Below the pieces are notes generated by a model. That model was not told the DNA's origin. It made no database searches and saw nothing but the letters and a program-made list of their open reading frames with translations. From assembly GCA_003254905.1 (NCBI GenBank), contig QANU01011901.1, positions 234,722 to 298,721 on the forward strand: DNA of 64,000 nucleotides, written 5' to 3'. This DNA comes from Nissolia schottii (lineage: Eukaryota > Streptophyta > Magnoliopsida > Fabales > Fabaceae). The position numbers were made by a program, and so were the translations under genes. Position 1 is the first letter of the stretch. Each line of letters starts with the position of its first letter. Of the stretch, positions 36,101 to 48,577 are shown in pieces.

Positions 36101-36714
36101 TAGTTGAGCTAGATCTTTCTTGTATCTAAACTATGCAATTAGAAATCCTTTCTAACCACATTAAAATTAGTTGAAATACAAAGTCAAAACTATGTCCTTA
36201 TCATTTAGTTGTCATGTTACCCGATTGATAATTTAAAAAAACAATTAGGGAAACAAAGTCCAAGCGACAGCATAAAATAAAAAAGATCTGTCTATGTAGA
36301 CTAAGAAAAAAAATATTACCTGTCAACTCTTTTCCTGAGTTTCTGCAACAATCGAAGATTATCATTTTCAATGTGCTTGATGAGCTTGTCTATGAAGATG
36401 TGCCGTTCTTGAGCTCGAAGCTTGCTGACATCAACTACCCGTTTCCCTCCAGCAACTTTCTCACTTGTTTCCATGCTATCATGTGCATCAAACAAAGCTG
36501 AAGTGATCCTCTCAAAAGTGGGCAGCCTCTGGATTTCATCCCACTGCGACGCATCTCCCTCGCCATCATCATCAACATCTTGCAAGGGGTTGATGCTTGA
36601 AATGCTCCGGAAACTGGAGGTATGGCTTCTGAATGAGCACCTTATGCTCCTTCCAATCTCGGCCAACTCAATTCTCAGAGACTCTATCTCATCTGCACCT
36701 GCAAACTGAGCCAT
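27102..36714 (-). CDS. Full-size ABCG (PDR-type) transporter, ABCG37/PDR9-like
   Basis: Plasma-membrane ATP-driven exporter. Arabidopsis ABCG37 exports auxinic compounds and coumarins from roots. Exons from 5': 36714-36320, 35418-35295, (exon 3 in the gap), 35049-34965, 34605-34446, 34338-34262, 33923-33870, 33792-33702, 33587-33286, 33202-32921, 32809-32496, 32263-32103, 32024-31921, 31519-31369, 31261-31136, 30967-30894, 30791-30459, 30363-30073, 29806-29723, 29599-29466, 29120-28893, 28410-28239, 28046-27792, 27368-27102. The frame is open through every visible exon. If exon 3 is 86 bp as in the paralogue, the protein has 1449 residues, the family's size. NBD1 shows [17 protein letters not shown] and [13 protein letters not shown]2 shows [17 protein letters not shown] and [11 protein letters not shown]. 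The N-terminus [20 protein letters not shown] is close to ABCG37, and I chose that ATG; an in-frame ATG lies five codons upstream. Only the gap prevents calling it complete. Confidence 0.94.
35087..35203. other. Assembly gap (117 N) hiding ABCG exon 3
   Basis: The run of N lies between exon 2 and exon 4 of the minus-strand ABCG gene. The right edge is a poly(A) run of about 14 bases, the likely cause of the gap. The flanking 37 and 91 bp hold only intron sequence, so exon 3 (86 bp in the paralogue) must lie within the gap. The number of N may be a placeholder. Confidence 0.9.
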
Positions 36715-36783
36715 CTCAACACAAGACAAAAGGACCTTAAGCCGCAGACATATGTCAAATGCATGACATTTTTACTTGCTGAC

Positions 36784-36791
36784 ATTTATAG
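36784..36791 (-). promoter_or_regulatory. Possible TATA box of the ABCG37-like gene
   Basis: On the minus strand ctataaat stands about 70 bp before the chosen start codon, giving a short leader of about 40 nt. Position and motif fit; its use is inferred. Confidence 0.45.
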
Positions 36792-37830
36792 TGTGTTGTA
36801 TTGTTGTAGTTGATGATGCAATGCATTAATGCAATATGTCATGCATTACCTTAGCATGCAAATGTTTTTTTCTTTTTAATCACAAAATGAGCTTTCACAG
36901 ATACATTAATTAATCTCCAAAGTCAAGACTGAGACATATATGAAAATATTTTACTGAGAAACAGGAAGGTGCCAGAATTTAATAAGAGCAAGCAAGCATA
37001 TCCAAGCTCCATGACACCAGTGTGAATTGGGACCATTTTGTGCATCTTGGTGTTAGATAAAAACAATTCTAGTATACCGGAACTCTACCAGATATAGAAA
37101 ATTCGACGGAGTTATTTATTACATATGTATCAATTATATGTGTTGGCACATTTCGTTTACCCCCTTTTTCTGGAATGATATATGCAAGTCTGTGTATTGT
37201 TGTGTTATGGATTTCACAAGACATACCTGGATGGAAACATATGACTTACGTCGGCATATTTGGTGAAATTTATTTGTTATTATGATGTCATGCTGTGACA
37301 AAACAGCCCTTGATCCTTGAAAGTTGTAACAGAAAGCAAGAACACCAAAAGCCAAATACTACATGTTACTTTTGTTCTCTAGTTCTCATATAATATAGTA
37401 ATCCATATATCTTAACTGTACAAGTACCACTGACCTTTTTAGCCTATCAAACATAGATAGATTTCGTTCCAGACATTAATGGTAAGAAGCGAGAATGGAA
37501 AACTCCAGCACATCAATATACGATAAGATGAGCTCAACTTTGACAAAAAAGACTACAAGCTCTATTATCAGTTCATTAACCCTGTACACCAAAAAATAAA
37601 AATAAAAAATACAGATGCTGTCTGTCATTCATCTTAAATGGATGCCAGAACTGAAACTAAACTTTACAACAACAAACACAAAGGAAGTTAGGCAGGAGTT
37701 GCTGTCATTAATAATCATGCCAGCAACTGATCACTCCTTCCATGCCAAAACCGATACAAACAGCCGCTCTGGAAAAATGGAGGAGGTGCATAACACAGAT
37801 TTATTAGCACTCTGAGCTAAAATCTACAAA
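36792..37830. other. Spacer between the ABCG37-like and PPR genes
   Basis: Both neighbours run leftward, so this 1-kb spacer holds the PPR gene's 3' UTR on the right (roughly 37600-37830) and the ABCG promoter on the left. No other gene is seen. Confidence 0.5.
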
Positions 37831-39601
37831 TCAATCAAGGATTTCATCCTCAGGTCCATCGACAATTTTATCATCAGTCATCATCATCTGCTTTTCCTGC
37901 TCCAAATAGAATATCTTGTCATTCATACCCTCTTTTCTATATGCCTCCACCATGATGGAGAACGTTGTTTCATCTGGCTGACATTGGTTATCTTTCATAC
38001 GCTTGAGAACTCTCTCCATTTCCATCAAATCATCTGCCTTGACGCATGCAGACAAGACTGCATTGTAAAAGGATCTATTCTCAGGTATCTCAAACTTTGC
38101 AGCCAGGCGAACACTGCTAATCACTTTATGGAAGAGACCAGCATTTGCATAACCATTGATAAGGCAGCAGAAGGTCTTGGTATCTGCTTTCATACCCTCA
38201 GCGCGCATCTGATCAAATGTATACTCCATATGTTTAGCATCACCTACATCCGCGAATGCCTCGATCACATTGTTATATGTAGAGGTTGTCCAGGGAAATT
38301 GCAACTTACGCATATACTCCATTACAGATGACATTTTGTCATACAGCCTCTTCTTTCCATAAGCACCAATCAAGATATTAAAAGTGCGTGTTTCCGGTTC
38401 AATCCCAAAGTTCCGGAATTTTTCATACCACTTCTCCATCATATCAATCTGACCGATATTACCGAAGACACTGATGATTGTGTTCATTGTCCAAACATCA
38501 GGCTTGCACATTCTGCTCTCCAGCATACTCGACAACACTTTCTCCATCTGATCAAACTTCCCTGCCTTGCCATAACCACTCAAAACAATATTCTGAGTGA
38601 CAGTGTTCGGCACGATGTTCCTTTCAGCCATCTCTTCATACAGCAACTCAACCAAATCAAACTTCGAAGCATCCACACAGGGTTTTATCAAGGTGCTGTA
38701 AGTGTAAACATCAGGCTGACAAACAGGGTGGTTCTTCATCTCATTAAGAACCAAAAACGCCTCATCAATGAGGTTGCTCCTGCAATATGCAGCAAGTAAG
38801 GCCGTGTAAAGTTCAGAAGTAGGGTCACAGCCTTCTACAACCATTGTGTCAAAAAGCTGGCGGGCACAGTGGGGTTGACCGGCTTTCCCAAGCAGCACAA
38901 TGAGCTTCATGTAAGTCCCCTCTTTGGGTTCATAAAACGATTGCTCCTTAAGCATTTCAAATACCTGCACATTCCAATCAACAAAAAGCAAAATTACAAT
39001 AAACAAATTCAAACTCATTAGACAAAAGCCATGAAATTGGTACAACCAAATAAACAGTCTAGCAAAGAACCCTCAATTTTCTATTTCTTAGTTACTTTTA
39101 TTATGAAGAACACATAACACTAAGCATTCAAGGTAAGATTTTAGACACAAAGAATTGATATTTTGACATAAAGATAGTGACTTTATGATACCCAATTGAG
39201 AGAACTACCTCAAGGGCTTGAAGCCACTGCTTCTTCTCAATGCGATCAGCCAAGGCTTCAGTGACAGTGTTGACCCACCCCTTTGCAATGCTCTTCTTCT
39301 CCAACTTCTTGTTGATGTTCTTGATTGGGTGCCTCCTCCTACTCCCTGGTAACGAAGTCTCCAACACGCCGGGGAACTCGCCTTGCTTCCAGTGTCTCTT
39401 CTTCGCAACCGAAGAAGAAGAAGAAGAAGAAGAAGACGATGCAGTTTTGGAAGGTGGAGCAGAAATTGAGAAGCTGGTAACCCTAAAAATTGGATCTTGG
39501 GATCTGGGGTTACAGTTTAAGGTCTTCTTGCACTTGTCGTAGGGAATTGGAGAGGGAACGATGGAGGAAGAGAAGGAAAGAGAAATGGAAGCCATATCCA
39601 T
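37831..39601 (-). CDS. P-type pentatricopeptide repeat protein, probably plastid-targeted
   Basis: PPR proteins bind specific organellar RNAs and affect their processing, stability or translation. Two exons (39601-39209 and 38964-37831) give 508 residues; the junction LQALE|VFEML is in frame. The first 70 or so residues are rich in Ser and basic residues and poor in acidic ones, as in a chloroplast transit peptide, and contain a ten-serine run from a gaa repeat. Then come a basic stretch (RHWKQGEFPG, RRRHPIKNINKKLEKKS), a conserved block GWVNTVTEALAD, and about ten tandem 35-residue P-type motifs (for example VYTYSTLIKP, TRTFNILIGAYGKK, TKTFCCLINGYANAG). There is no E/DYW or SMR tail. It resembles the Arabidopsis At3g06430 (AtPPR2/EMB2750) and At5g48730 group; I recall the former as a plastid rRNA-binding, embryo-essential protein. 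Which of the two is the orthologue cannot be decided here. Confidence 0.92.
39411..39436 (-). repeat. (GAA)n repeat coding for polyserine
   Basis: About eight gaa units on the plus strand, read as tct/tcc serine codons in the transit-peptide region of the PPR protein. Confidence 0.85.
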
Positions 39602-41117
39602 AGAGTTTCAGGGTCGACTGTGGGAAGTGGGAACCCAACCTCTATGACTACGCATGAACAAGATTACACTCCAGCTCAGAGCCAAATTACCACTTTCTCC
39701 CTGTCTTTCTTTCTGATTTTCTTCACAAATGAGGATATTTTCATGTTTTGCTATAAATTCACACAAGAAAAAAAAAATTATGGATCCATTTGGATTAACT
39801 TCTAAAAGACATTTTTTTTTGTTTTAAAAAAAGTAACAAATGTTAAAATATAATTTATAGAAATTAAAAAAAAATTAAACAAGGTAAAATATCACTTTAT
39901 TTACAAATTTGAAATGTTTCACTTCTTTTAAAAAAATGAAAGGAGGTGTGAAATCACTTTATATATAAACTAAGTCTCTTAAAAGAAAAGTTATACTTAA
40001 AAATATAATTAAAATAAGTATATTTTTAAGTCAATTTAAACGAACTCATAAATAAGTTTAAGGAGTTGTATTTGATTTTTTTTTAAAGATATGTCCATGG
40101 ACTTCACCCACATGAGACCAAGATGTTTAATAAATGTAGAGTTTGATCGTTGTTGACCTGCATTTTTTTTTAACAGTTAGTAAAAGTTTTTTGAAAAAAA
40201 TAATTTTTCACAATATATGCTTTGTAATGAAATTAATGAGAAGAGTAATAGAGAAAAGTAATAGAAGAGATAGAAAGGAAGAGATGTTAATCTTGAGCAC
40301 CCATTAAGTTAAGAGTAAGGTACACAATATTACATCAAATTAATGTCATATCAAGATATATCTATCTAATTGGATATTAACCAAATTAGTATATGTACAT
40401 CTATATTAATAATATTTTATAATATGTTTAAATTTTTCACAAAGGATTTTTTCGATGAGCAATAAAATAGCTTGAGGTCCTTGATTGAGAAATAACAAAA
40501 TTTAGACCATAAACTTTTATGGTATACGTTTAGGTCCTTTTTTTTAGATAATTTTTTAGGTCCTTATTGTATACTTCACTCAAGAAAAATATCAATATGA
40601 AGCTAAAGCATTAAATTCATTTAAAGAACATGATAAAAAAAATGCATGCATAATTAAAAAGCCCCAATGTTCATAAAATAAGTACTTTTTTTATAGATTT
40701 CCAAATGAGCTTTTATTCAAAATTTGAATTAATTGTTAAACTATTTGATTTCAAACATAGAAAAACTTGCAATTATTGTTACATTTTTCTTTGGGCCGGT
40801 AAGCTTTACTTCTTTTATTGTATTTTGGCGTCTCTTCAACAATTATTTTCCTACTCGTAAAAAAATAAACAATTAATTATTTTCCTAACTTGTGTTTATT
40901 TTATTGTCTATATTGGTGTCTTTTCAACAATATTTTTCTTTCTTGTCCTTACATGATCTTATGGAGATATTCTTAGTATATGATTATTTGTCATTAGAGA
41001 ACTTATAATAATTAGACAAAATTGATTTTGATTGAATTATTTTTTTAATGGGAAGGAGTCAAAACTATTGAAACCATCAAAGGACGTTATCTCAACTATT
41101 CCTTAGACGCATTTGTT
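39602..41117. other. Upstream region of the PPR gene and intergenic
   Basis: AT-rich sequence with homopolymer runs. No gene is supported. The PPR promoter must lie in the first few hundred bases, but no clear TATA box can be singled out. Confidence 0.4.
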
Positions 41118-41179
41118 TTGAATAACTTTATTTCACAAAATAAAATTACCTGTTTTTTTCATCTCCAGTGCCCCCAAGG

Positions 41180-41412
41180 GACACTTTATGTGGCAGAATA
41201 TCCTAAATTTTATCCCACCTGTTATTCAAGGGCACTTTGTATTTCTGATGAGGATGGTAAGATATTTGTTGGTGTTCGAGGACACATTCGAGTCCAAGCT
41301 AGTTGTTTATAATTTCAAAAAAGGAAGCTTTAAGGATCCTAGGATTCGGATAACCAGAGGTGACATTCTTGCGGAGGTTTATGTTGAGAGTTTGATATCA
41401 CCTTGTTTTTAA
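41180..41412 (+). pseudogene. F-box protein C-terminal fragment, frameshifted
   Basis: One frame reads ALCISDEDGKIFVGV; the adjacent frame then continues LLVFEDTFESKLVVYNFKK and ends EVYVESLISPC. The order 'cis-dGkil-v-e', 'klvvYn-k-gtfk-p-I' and 'pEVYveSLiSPc' matches the C-terminal end of the F-box-associated domain in large legume F-box families. At least one frameshift separates the halves, and no F-box or upstream part is seen, so this is a remnant. Confidence 0.55.
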
Positions 41413-42516
41413 TATTAGGATGTGGGTGTTATGTCATGCTATGTTTCTTGTCACTTATTATTGTTCCATATAAATTTTCATGTTTGTTGTGTGTATTCTT
41501 ATAACATTGAGTAGTCAAGTTTAAATTCATCTATCTGTTTATTTAAGTTTGCAGGTTTTAAGGTATTAAAATCAAGTTATCAACATGAGATTCTATTCAA
41601 AAGCTTTTAATGCATTGTAAAAGTAAGTGTAAAAACGCAAATGTTACTTATTATAAAGTAAATAATTTTAAAATAATGCATAAACTTATTTATAATGATA
41701 TGTAAATATTTAAGTAATTTTTTAGACATAAAGTTACACAAATTTTATAATATGTTCACGTGAAGATAAAGCGATTTTTTTAGTTAGCATACTAATACTT
41801 AGTTTAAGGTTAAAGAAGCGATGGAGTTTCTGATGAGATGTACAACTCCTCTTTACAACAACGGGTGACTCATCTCTAGTATGACGTGATGCAACTCAGG
41901 TGAGGGGTGGCAACGTGCGCCAATGACTAGAAGGTTTGAGTGGAGTAGCCAAGTAAAGGCGATGAATAGAGTTGTCAAGAAACTCCAAACATATTAGAGT
42001 ATGAGGATGTCAAAAACCTCCTTATTTTTTATTGGTATAAGAATTGAAGAAAGTCTATTTTAATTTAGCTGTTACTAAAATATTAACCCAATTCATAAGC
42101 TTACAAAAATATAAACGATGACCCGTATTGTAACTCATTTGGTGCAATAAGTACAAACATAAAATTTTTACTTTTATAACTAATAGCAAATTTTAAAGCT
42201 TTTATTACTTTAAAATGTAAAACGTATCACTTCTATATCACTTAGCTTTGGAGTAAAATCCAAAACATTTTTAAGTAAAGCGTAAAAATTATTCCTTTTA
42301 TTTTAAGCTTTAAAAACAAACTTTTAACTATCTTGATTAAAATAAACATACTATGAAGAATTTAGACACATGAAGTATAGTATGTCTTTTTTTTTTTTTT
42401 TATTAATATAGTATTTCTTAAATGTGCTAAGGGAGTAGCTTTATTTGACCATAAAAAAAATAAAAAAATTAAACACATTATCACCTCTTTTACATAGACC
42501 AAGAAATTCACCACCT
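41413..42516. other. Intergenic
   Basis: AT-rich. No gene or clear repeat is supported apart from a poly(T) run near 42389. Confidence 0.4.
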
Positions 42517-42561
42517 AACATCATGCTGACAAATAAGATTGTTCTTCATCATCTCATTAAG
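42517..42561 (-). pseudogene. PPR gene fragment
   Basis: On the minus strand cttaatgagatg-atg-aagaac...tttgtcagc-tgatgtt repeats, with one 3-bp insertion and a few changes, the part of the PPR gene at about 38715-38760 that encodes LNEMKNHPVCQPDV. The match is only about 45 bp long. It probably derives from a duplicated or captured PPR piece. Confidence 0.5.
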
Positions 42562-43188
42562 AAGTGACAAAAAGGTGAAGTACTCACTACGAAATTTGTT
42601 ACAAGCCGAATCTCAACTACATACAGGCAGATATCTTTCTGCTTGGGATATTATTATACTCCCTTGCTTCCAAAATAGTCAATTTCATATTAAGTATGTT
42701 TTTAAATCAATGTATTTAGATGTTTAAATAATGTTCAAATACATTATTTTTTTTAAAAAGTAAAAGTCACAATTATTTTAAACAAAATATTGATTAATTA
42801 ATTATTATGGACCATTGAAGAATCACTTGTCTCGTATATTGAGACTTAGATCACTTTCCATCATTACACTGACCACACCACTGGCCCTCTCAAGCATCTA
42901 ATGGTTTATCCGTTTCTCATAATGCCATTATTATTATATAAATCATGACAACTACAGAACACTAACTTAAGCTGTAAACATTTTTTATATTTCATTGACT
43001 AATACAAATGTAACCTCCCCAAATGCTGACAATATTATTAAATACAAATAGGTCCTAATAATACATAATATATTGCTTAATGAAAGATTCTGTACTACTG
43101 TTGAATATTCATGTATGTATATACCCAAAAACTAAGAGACTCATGTTTAAAAAAACAAAAAAGAACACTGATACAATGATACACAGCA
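42562..43188. other. Intergenic and 3' UTR of the SPL gene
   Basis: AT-rich. The part next to 43188 is the probable 3' UTR of the leftward SPL gene. Nothing else is seen. Confidence 0.45.
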
Positions 43189-46100
43189 TTAGATATAACC
43201 ATATCCAAGTGATTCCCAGTTGAAAGGCTGAAACACATAATAAACTTTAGGTGAGCTTTTGAAGAGCAAGGCCACGCAGACGCACACGGCCGCAATGGCA
43301 ACCAACGAGAGCATCGCCGGCCTGTAAACCAGAGCTGTTCTCGCGCCGCCGAATGCCAACTTGCGCTGGCATAGCCCGCACTGGCTCGCCTTTGCTGTGG
43401 ATTCGATCTTCTCAGTGTGCAGACTTGAGAGTTTGGACGTCTTATTTACATCTACAAGGGTGCCAGAGATATCGACCACGTGTTGCCCTACGAGTCTTTT
43501 GCTGGTTTTCCTCTGGACAAGTTGAATGTAGGAGTAATGGCCACGGAGGCATGCATAATCATTAGGCGTCAAACCGGTGTTGTCCCGAGCACTTTTCCAT
43601 GCTTCAATTCCAACCTGAAAACATTGTGTCAAACTATGCCCTCAGCAATTCAATCAGGACCAGTAAGGTACTCGAAATCAAACAAGTTTCGCTGCATTCA
43701 TTAGGTGAGAATAGCAATCAAAGGAGAATGGACTAAGCATTCCTCTTATAATGTTTGGTATGGTTATGACTTCAATTCCATAATTTTCATTGCAACGCTT
43801 GTTACATTAAATGAAGGCAGGAATAGAAATGAAACTTAATTTAGTGACAATTCCCTCCTAACAGTTCCAACATAAAGCACGCAGATGAGAAAGGAATTAC
43901 CATTCCTGGATCGTCAGTTAACGCATCCAATACATTCTCTGAGCCTTTCGTGCTTGCCGCAACATGAAGGGGAGTCAACCCTGCAGGGCCAACAGCATCA
44001 GGTCTAAATAAGAATCTGTCAGCGGCCTTGTCAACTTGCTTCACTTTACTGTCTCCACCATCTGGAGTTCTAACCGGCACAAATTTTAACAGGAGTTCCA
44101 CCATCGGCCTACAATTTCTCTTAACGGCTGTGTGTAGAAGACCCATGTCTAACAATGCAAGCTCGATGGACGTATGCTCTCCTGCATCAACACCGCCCTC
44201 GAATAAAATGTCCAAGAGTTTCTTCATCACAGCGCACCAATTGTGGTCCATGGAGAAGTCGACAAGCCATGCAAACCGTTTGAAATGGAAGAGATCCTGA
44301 ATAGGTGCCAGGGGACCTAGCCTATGTTTCGAATGGCTTCTATGAAGGAGCCAACCCATTTCATGTAAGAAATCCAGAGCTCGAGTCTTTTCTTCTATTT
44401 GTTTGCTTTTTACCAGGATGTCATCGGCAACCTCAGCGGCCTCAATCACATCCTCCAGCTTGCAGATCTCAAAACAAACTTCTTGCTCTGCAACTATAAA
44501 TGGAAAAGAACAGCTGCTAAGACCATGATCTTCCACCTGAAAGTAAAAAATTATCAACTCAGACGGAAAAATATGGCTTCAGAAGTTAGCAAAACAGGAA
44601 AAAGCCATTTCAATCTAAGCAATTCTCTGCTTTATCCTCAGAAACCATCTGTATGCTTTCTATCTTGGGATTGCCTGCCTCTAGATTTAACCACTTTTGT
44701 AACATTTTTCAAAAGATTTGAAAATTTGTAGTTTGGCGTGATGAAAAAGGCATGGAGGATCTAAGTTTACACTCATTCTATTTATAAAGACTAATTTTAA
44801 AGCCTGAACTATACAGGACAAAATCAACTAAAAGTTTATAAAAGCTAATGGGAGCTTAATAGAAGGTATCAACAACAGAAATATTGAATCACTGACAAAG
44901 GGAATATTTAAAAGGATATTTTTGAATAAAGTTATAGAGCTTTGTGATCTTCTGCTAGTTTCAGGAACTTTACAGGATATGGAACAAATACTAAATGAAC
45001 AAAGCATATTTCACTTTGGTGAGAAGAAAATAGAAAATGGCATAGAAACAAATTAAGAGTAAGAGTGTATGATACCTCAATGAAACCCCTCCCAGTTACA
45101 TTTGGTATAGAACAAGAGAAGCTGACATGCTGAATAGATGCATCAGCTACATCAATCAAATCATGACAAGAACCGTGTACCAGATACTTCCCTTCAAGCG
45201 CACAAAGCAACCTAAAATCGCAAGCAACAGATTAACATCTGGAGTAATCCCAATAAACAAACTTCAAAACTTGGATCTTCCCCACATCCAAAATTGTAGA
45301 CAGAATAAAGTACTCAAAATAAGCCTCTGCCAAAGCCCAAATGCTTGTTTTTTGTTAGAACCTTCCAAGTCAACAAATTCGAATATCATCAGATGTAAGG
45401 AGATTCACCTTGTGCTGGACCGGAAAAGGTTGAATCCTTTCACAATAAATTTAGTGCTAGCACTTGCAGGAACTGCAAGTGGTTTAATGCATGTAATCCT
45501 ACAATTTTGTGGGCTTCTGAGATGCAAGGGCACATCTAAGACAACCTGACCTGCAGGAGAGATGCATGATGATTGTTTTAATTTTTTTTCTTTCAAAAAA
45601 TAGAAACCAAATTGAAGTTTTTGACGATGCAAAAATAGTACAATCACACGAGAGGAATGCTCACATAAGACACAACACACACACACTGAGGGAGAACAAA
45701 CCATTATACAGAAAAGCTACTGATTGCTGCACCCTTGTATAAACCCATCCTGTTCTCCAGAAAGAATCATTTGAAGCAAGAAGCTTTCTCAAGCTGGATC
45801 CCAGATTACATGAGAGCTGCAATATCGTAATAGGAATGAGCACACGTAGAATTTTGTCCTTTTTCTTTCAAATGGTTTCATCCAGAAACATGTATTTGTG
45901 GCATTATATAAAACTATACCTCCTCCCATGCAGATTTTTCCAGACAGAGATATATTGTTAATACGATACATCCTGGCCTTATATAGCTCTCAATCTCAGT
46001 GGGACTGTGGGATAACCAGTTGAGAATCTTGACCACAAAAAAGAAACCACAAATCAAACGCGACACAAAGAAGCGGTGGAGTTAAAGTGTTTATTGTAAT

Positions 46101-48577
46101 TTCATGGCAGAGAAAGTACCTGGGATCGGAGAACAAGTGGAAAATCATTTGGATCCTTGCCAAAGAGTTTAAAAACTATTCGATCCGTGCGACTCTGCAA
46201 ACAGTAAACAATAACATGTTAATAAGTATAATTTTATGACAGTCATAAAAATGGAGCTAAACTCCAACAAGAAGGTTGATGAACTTAAAAAGTAGACCTC
46301 TAGAATATATACCTGAGCTTCCCCACTAGAACTAGACGGTGACTGGGTGGAGGTTGAATCTGAGTTTCTACTTGTCTGTGGTGGACTTGACTTGAGAGTG
46401 TCACATTGCAACCGTAAAGGATGACCAAGAGACCTAACCTCTGCCACAGGAGGACAAGAGTTCTTAGGATTCTCATCACAATCCAGTACATCATCATATA
46501 CATTGTTCAGGTCAATGTTATTTAAGCCATCCCTTCCAACGCTAGTCTCCGCTGCAATTGATTGGGATGGTATGCTCTCCCTTGATAGAAGCACATTTGA
46601 GGGCTGAGGTCCAGAAGGTTTCAAATCTCCTGCTCCGCATTTTTCTGCCATGCCATTTGCAGGTACTGCCTCACACTGTGCCATAGACCTCAGAGGATCC
46701 TGACGGATGAAGCTATTATCCGCTTTGATGGAAGAACCAGAAGGCCTGGAGGCTTCAGGACCATTTGAATTAAGATTGGGCACATTATGCACAGGTCCAG
46801 ATGTCCCAGCATTTGCCAAACCTTGAGATCCCTCCAATAAGGAGGCTAAACTTCTTCCATTAAGTGTACCTGCAACACTTGCCAGGTTTCCCAGCAGATG
46901 AGAGAGAATGTCCTGGTTCCTTGTTTGATCTGACCCATTTGCTGCAATTTATAGAAAACATAATCTGTGGGGTCAAATAAATATGCGAATGATGACATCA
47001 GAATGAGGGAGGAAAGACAGAAGTTCCAACAGCGGAGACATGACATTAGTATAAGCAAAAAACAAAGCAATTTTATTCTTTTTCAAGAGATGTTTCAGCA
47101 GAACAAAGCTTCAGGCTTTCTTCTAGCTTTGCAGTAGGAGTGTGCCCAAAAGTCAAAAGAAGGCACATGCAAAAAAAATTCAGTAAATAATGACAATGAT
47201 GGTCAACACGGTAAAGATAACAAATAAATAGAATAACCATGAAACTATAATGGTTTTGGTGAATCAATTTCAATCAGGATAAGATTTCAAAGACCAACCG
47301 ACTAACTCCCCTTGACTATGCAAACAAACCATACATCTTAGCTCTAACACATTGTCTCTATTAGCATCAAAACCGAATCCGGCTACCCTTTGTAAGATTT
47401 TACCACTAAACAAAACAAATGACTTCTTAAACAGCATAAATAAGTAAAGCTCAGCTTGGTCATTACTCATTCCAGTTTCACATTACAGCAGCCAAATAAA
47501 TAAATGTGAAGAATTATCAGGGAGATAAACTTCTGGAAACACGTAAAACTCACAATGCATATTGGACAGTATCCGGATCAAACTCATCAGCAGATAGCTA
47601 CTGCCCCTTTCATCGTTCGGAGAGCCTCCATTGACTCCGGTAGCATCAGGATGCGTCTTCCTCCTCCTCCTATTGTGACCTGCCAAACGCCTCCGACAAC
47701 TCCTCTTCCCTTCATCAAACTCTTGAAGTAAATGAAACCTACCATAAATTTAACAAGTTACATCCAACTTCAGAGTCAATGCTAAGAAGTAAATGCCCTT
47801 GAAATTCCTTTTTCTCTTAAGAAAAAAAACTTTTAAACAACTTCCACTTAGGACTCAGCTACAGAAATAAAGGCTTTGATGATCATATAACAAATCTGAA
47901 ATGTGTACCCCAAGAATTAATCAATTTCTTTTTTTCCGAAACCTAACTGACCTGCTACACTGTTGACAGAAACGCTGCATAACATTTCCAACAAGTGCCT
48001 TAGTAGCCTTGGAATGCATATCACAAACCTTGTGCCTACGGTGATAATCCTTTGAATTACTAAGATCAACCCTACAATCTTGCACCTGACAAACGGCACG
48101 GTTACAAGTAGCAGCACTAGTAGTAGCATCCTCAATTACCTTTGTCTTCTTCCCACTTTTCACATCCCCTTCCACCATGATAGGGTAAACTTGACCCCCA
48201 AGGTTGAAATTAAGAGAACCACCACCACCACCACCTTCGTCGTCATCATTCAGCTCCTCCTTCCCTTCTTCACCTTCTATAACATCTCTTCTCCTCTTCT
48301 CCAATTCCCTCTTCCCTTCTTCACCAGGGTTGAATGAAGAGGGGAAATTGTTAGAAGAAGCATTAGCATTAGCATTTTCAGGGTTTGGTGGGAAAAACTG
48401 GCGACTCATCCTGCAATCTGATGGCACTGAATTGAGCTTCTGAGCAGTGAAGAGATCCCCATCCCATTTCCAATCATTCAAATCCCACTCCAAACTCCTC
48501 TTCCCAACACCACCCTTCATCTCTGGCACCACAGCTCCGTACAAAAATTTATTCTTTCCCCCAAATCTCGCCTCCAT
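43189..48577 (-). CDS. SPL12: SQUAMOSA promoter-binding-like transcription factor, SPL1/SPL12 type
   Basis: SBP-box DNA-binding factor of the large SPL1/12/14/16 class, which binds GTAC-core promoter motifs. Ten exons: 48577-47952, 47738-47554, 46941-46313, 46194-46120, 46027-45920, 45816-45702, 45550-45409, 45211-45076, 44536-43901, 43614-43189. They sum to an open frame of 1025 residues, as expected. The start [14 protein letters not shown] and the following [18 protein letters not shown] are the SPL1/12 hallmark (AHA-like acidic/Trp region). The SBP domain (about 163-238) has both zinc sites (CQVQDC...[19 protein letters not shown]) and the basic nuclear signal KRSCRRRL...RRRRK. Next come the conserved [14 protein letters not shown] helix, a Ser-rich middle, ankyrin-like repeats ([23 protein letters not shown]) and a C-terminal hydrophobic helix ([19 protein letters not shown]) that may anchor it to membranes. 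I saw no miR156 site, as is usual for this class. SPL1 versus SPL12 cannot be separated with certainty. Confidence 0.93.

Noticed and set aside
43189-48577. miR156 target site in the SPL transcript
   Set aside because: No stretch resembling the known target core (gtgctctctctcttctgtca) was seen in any exon; this agrees with the SPL1/12 class, which is not a miR156 target.
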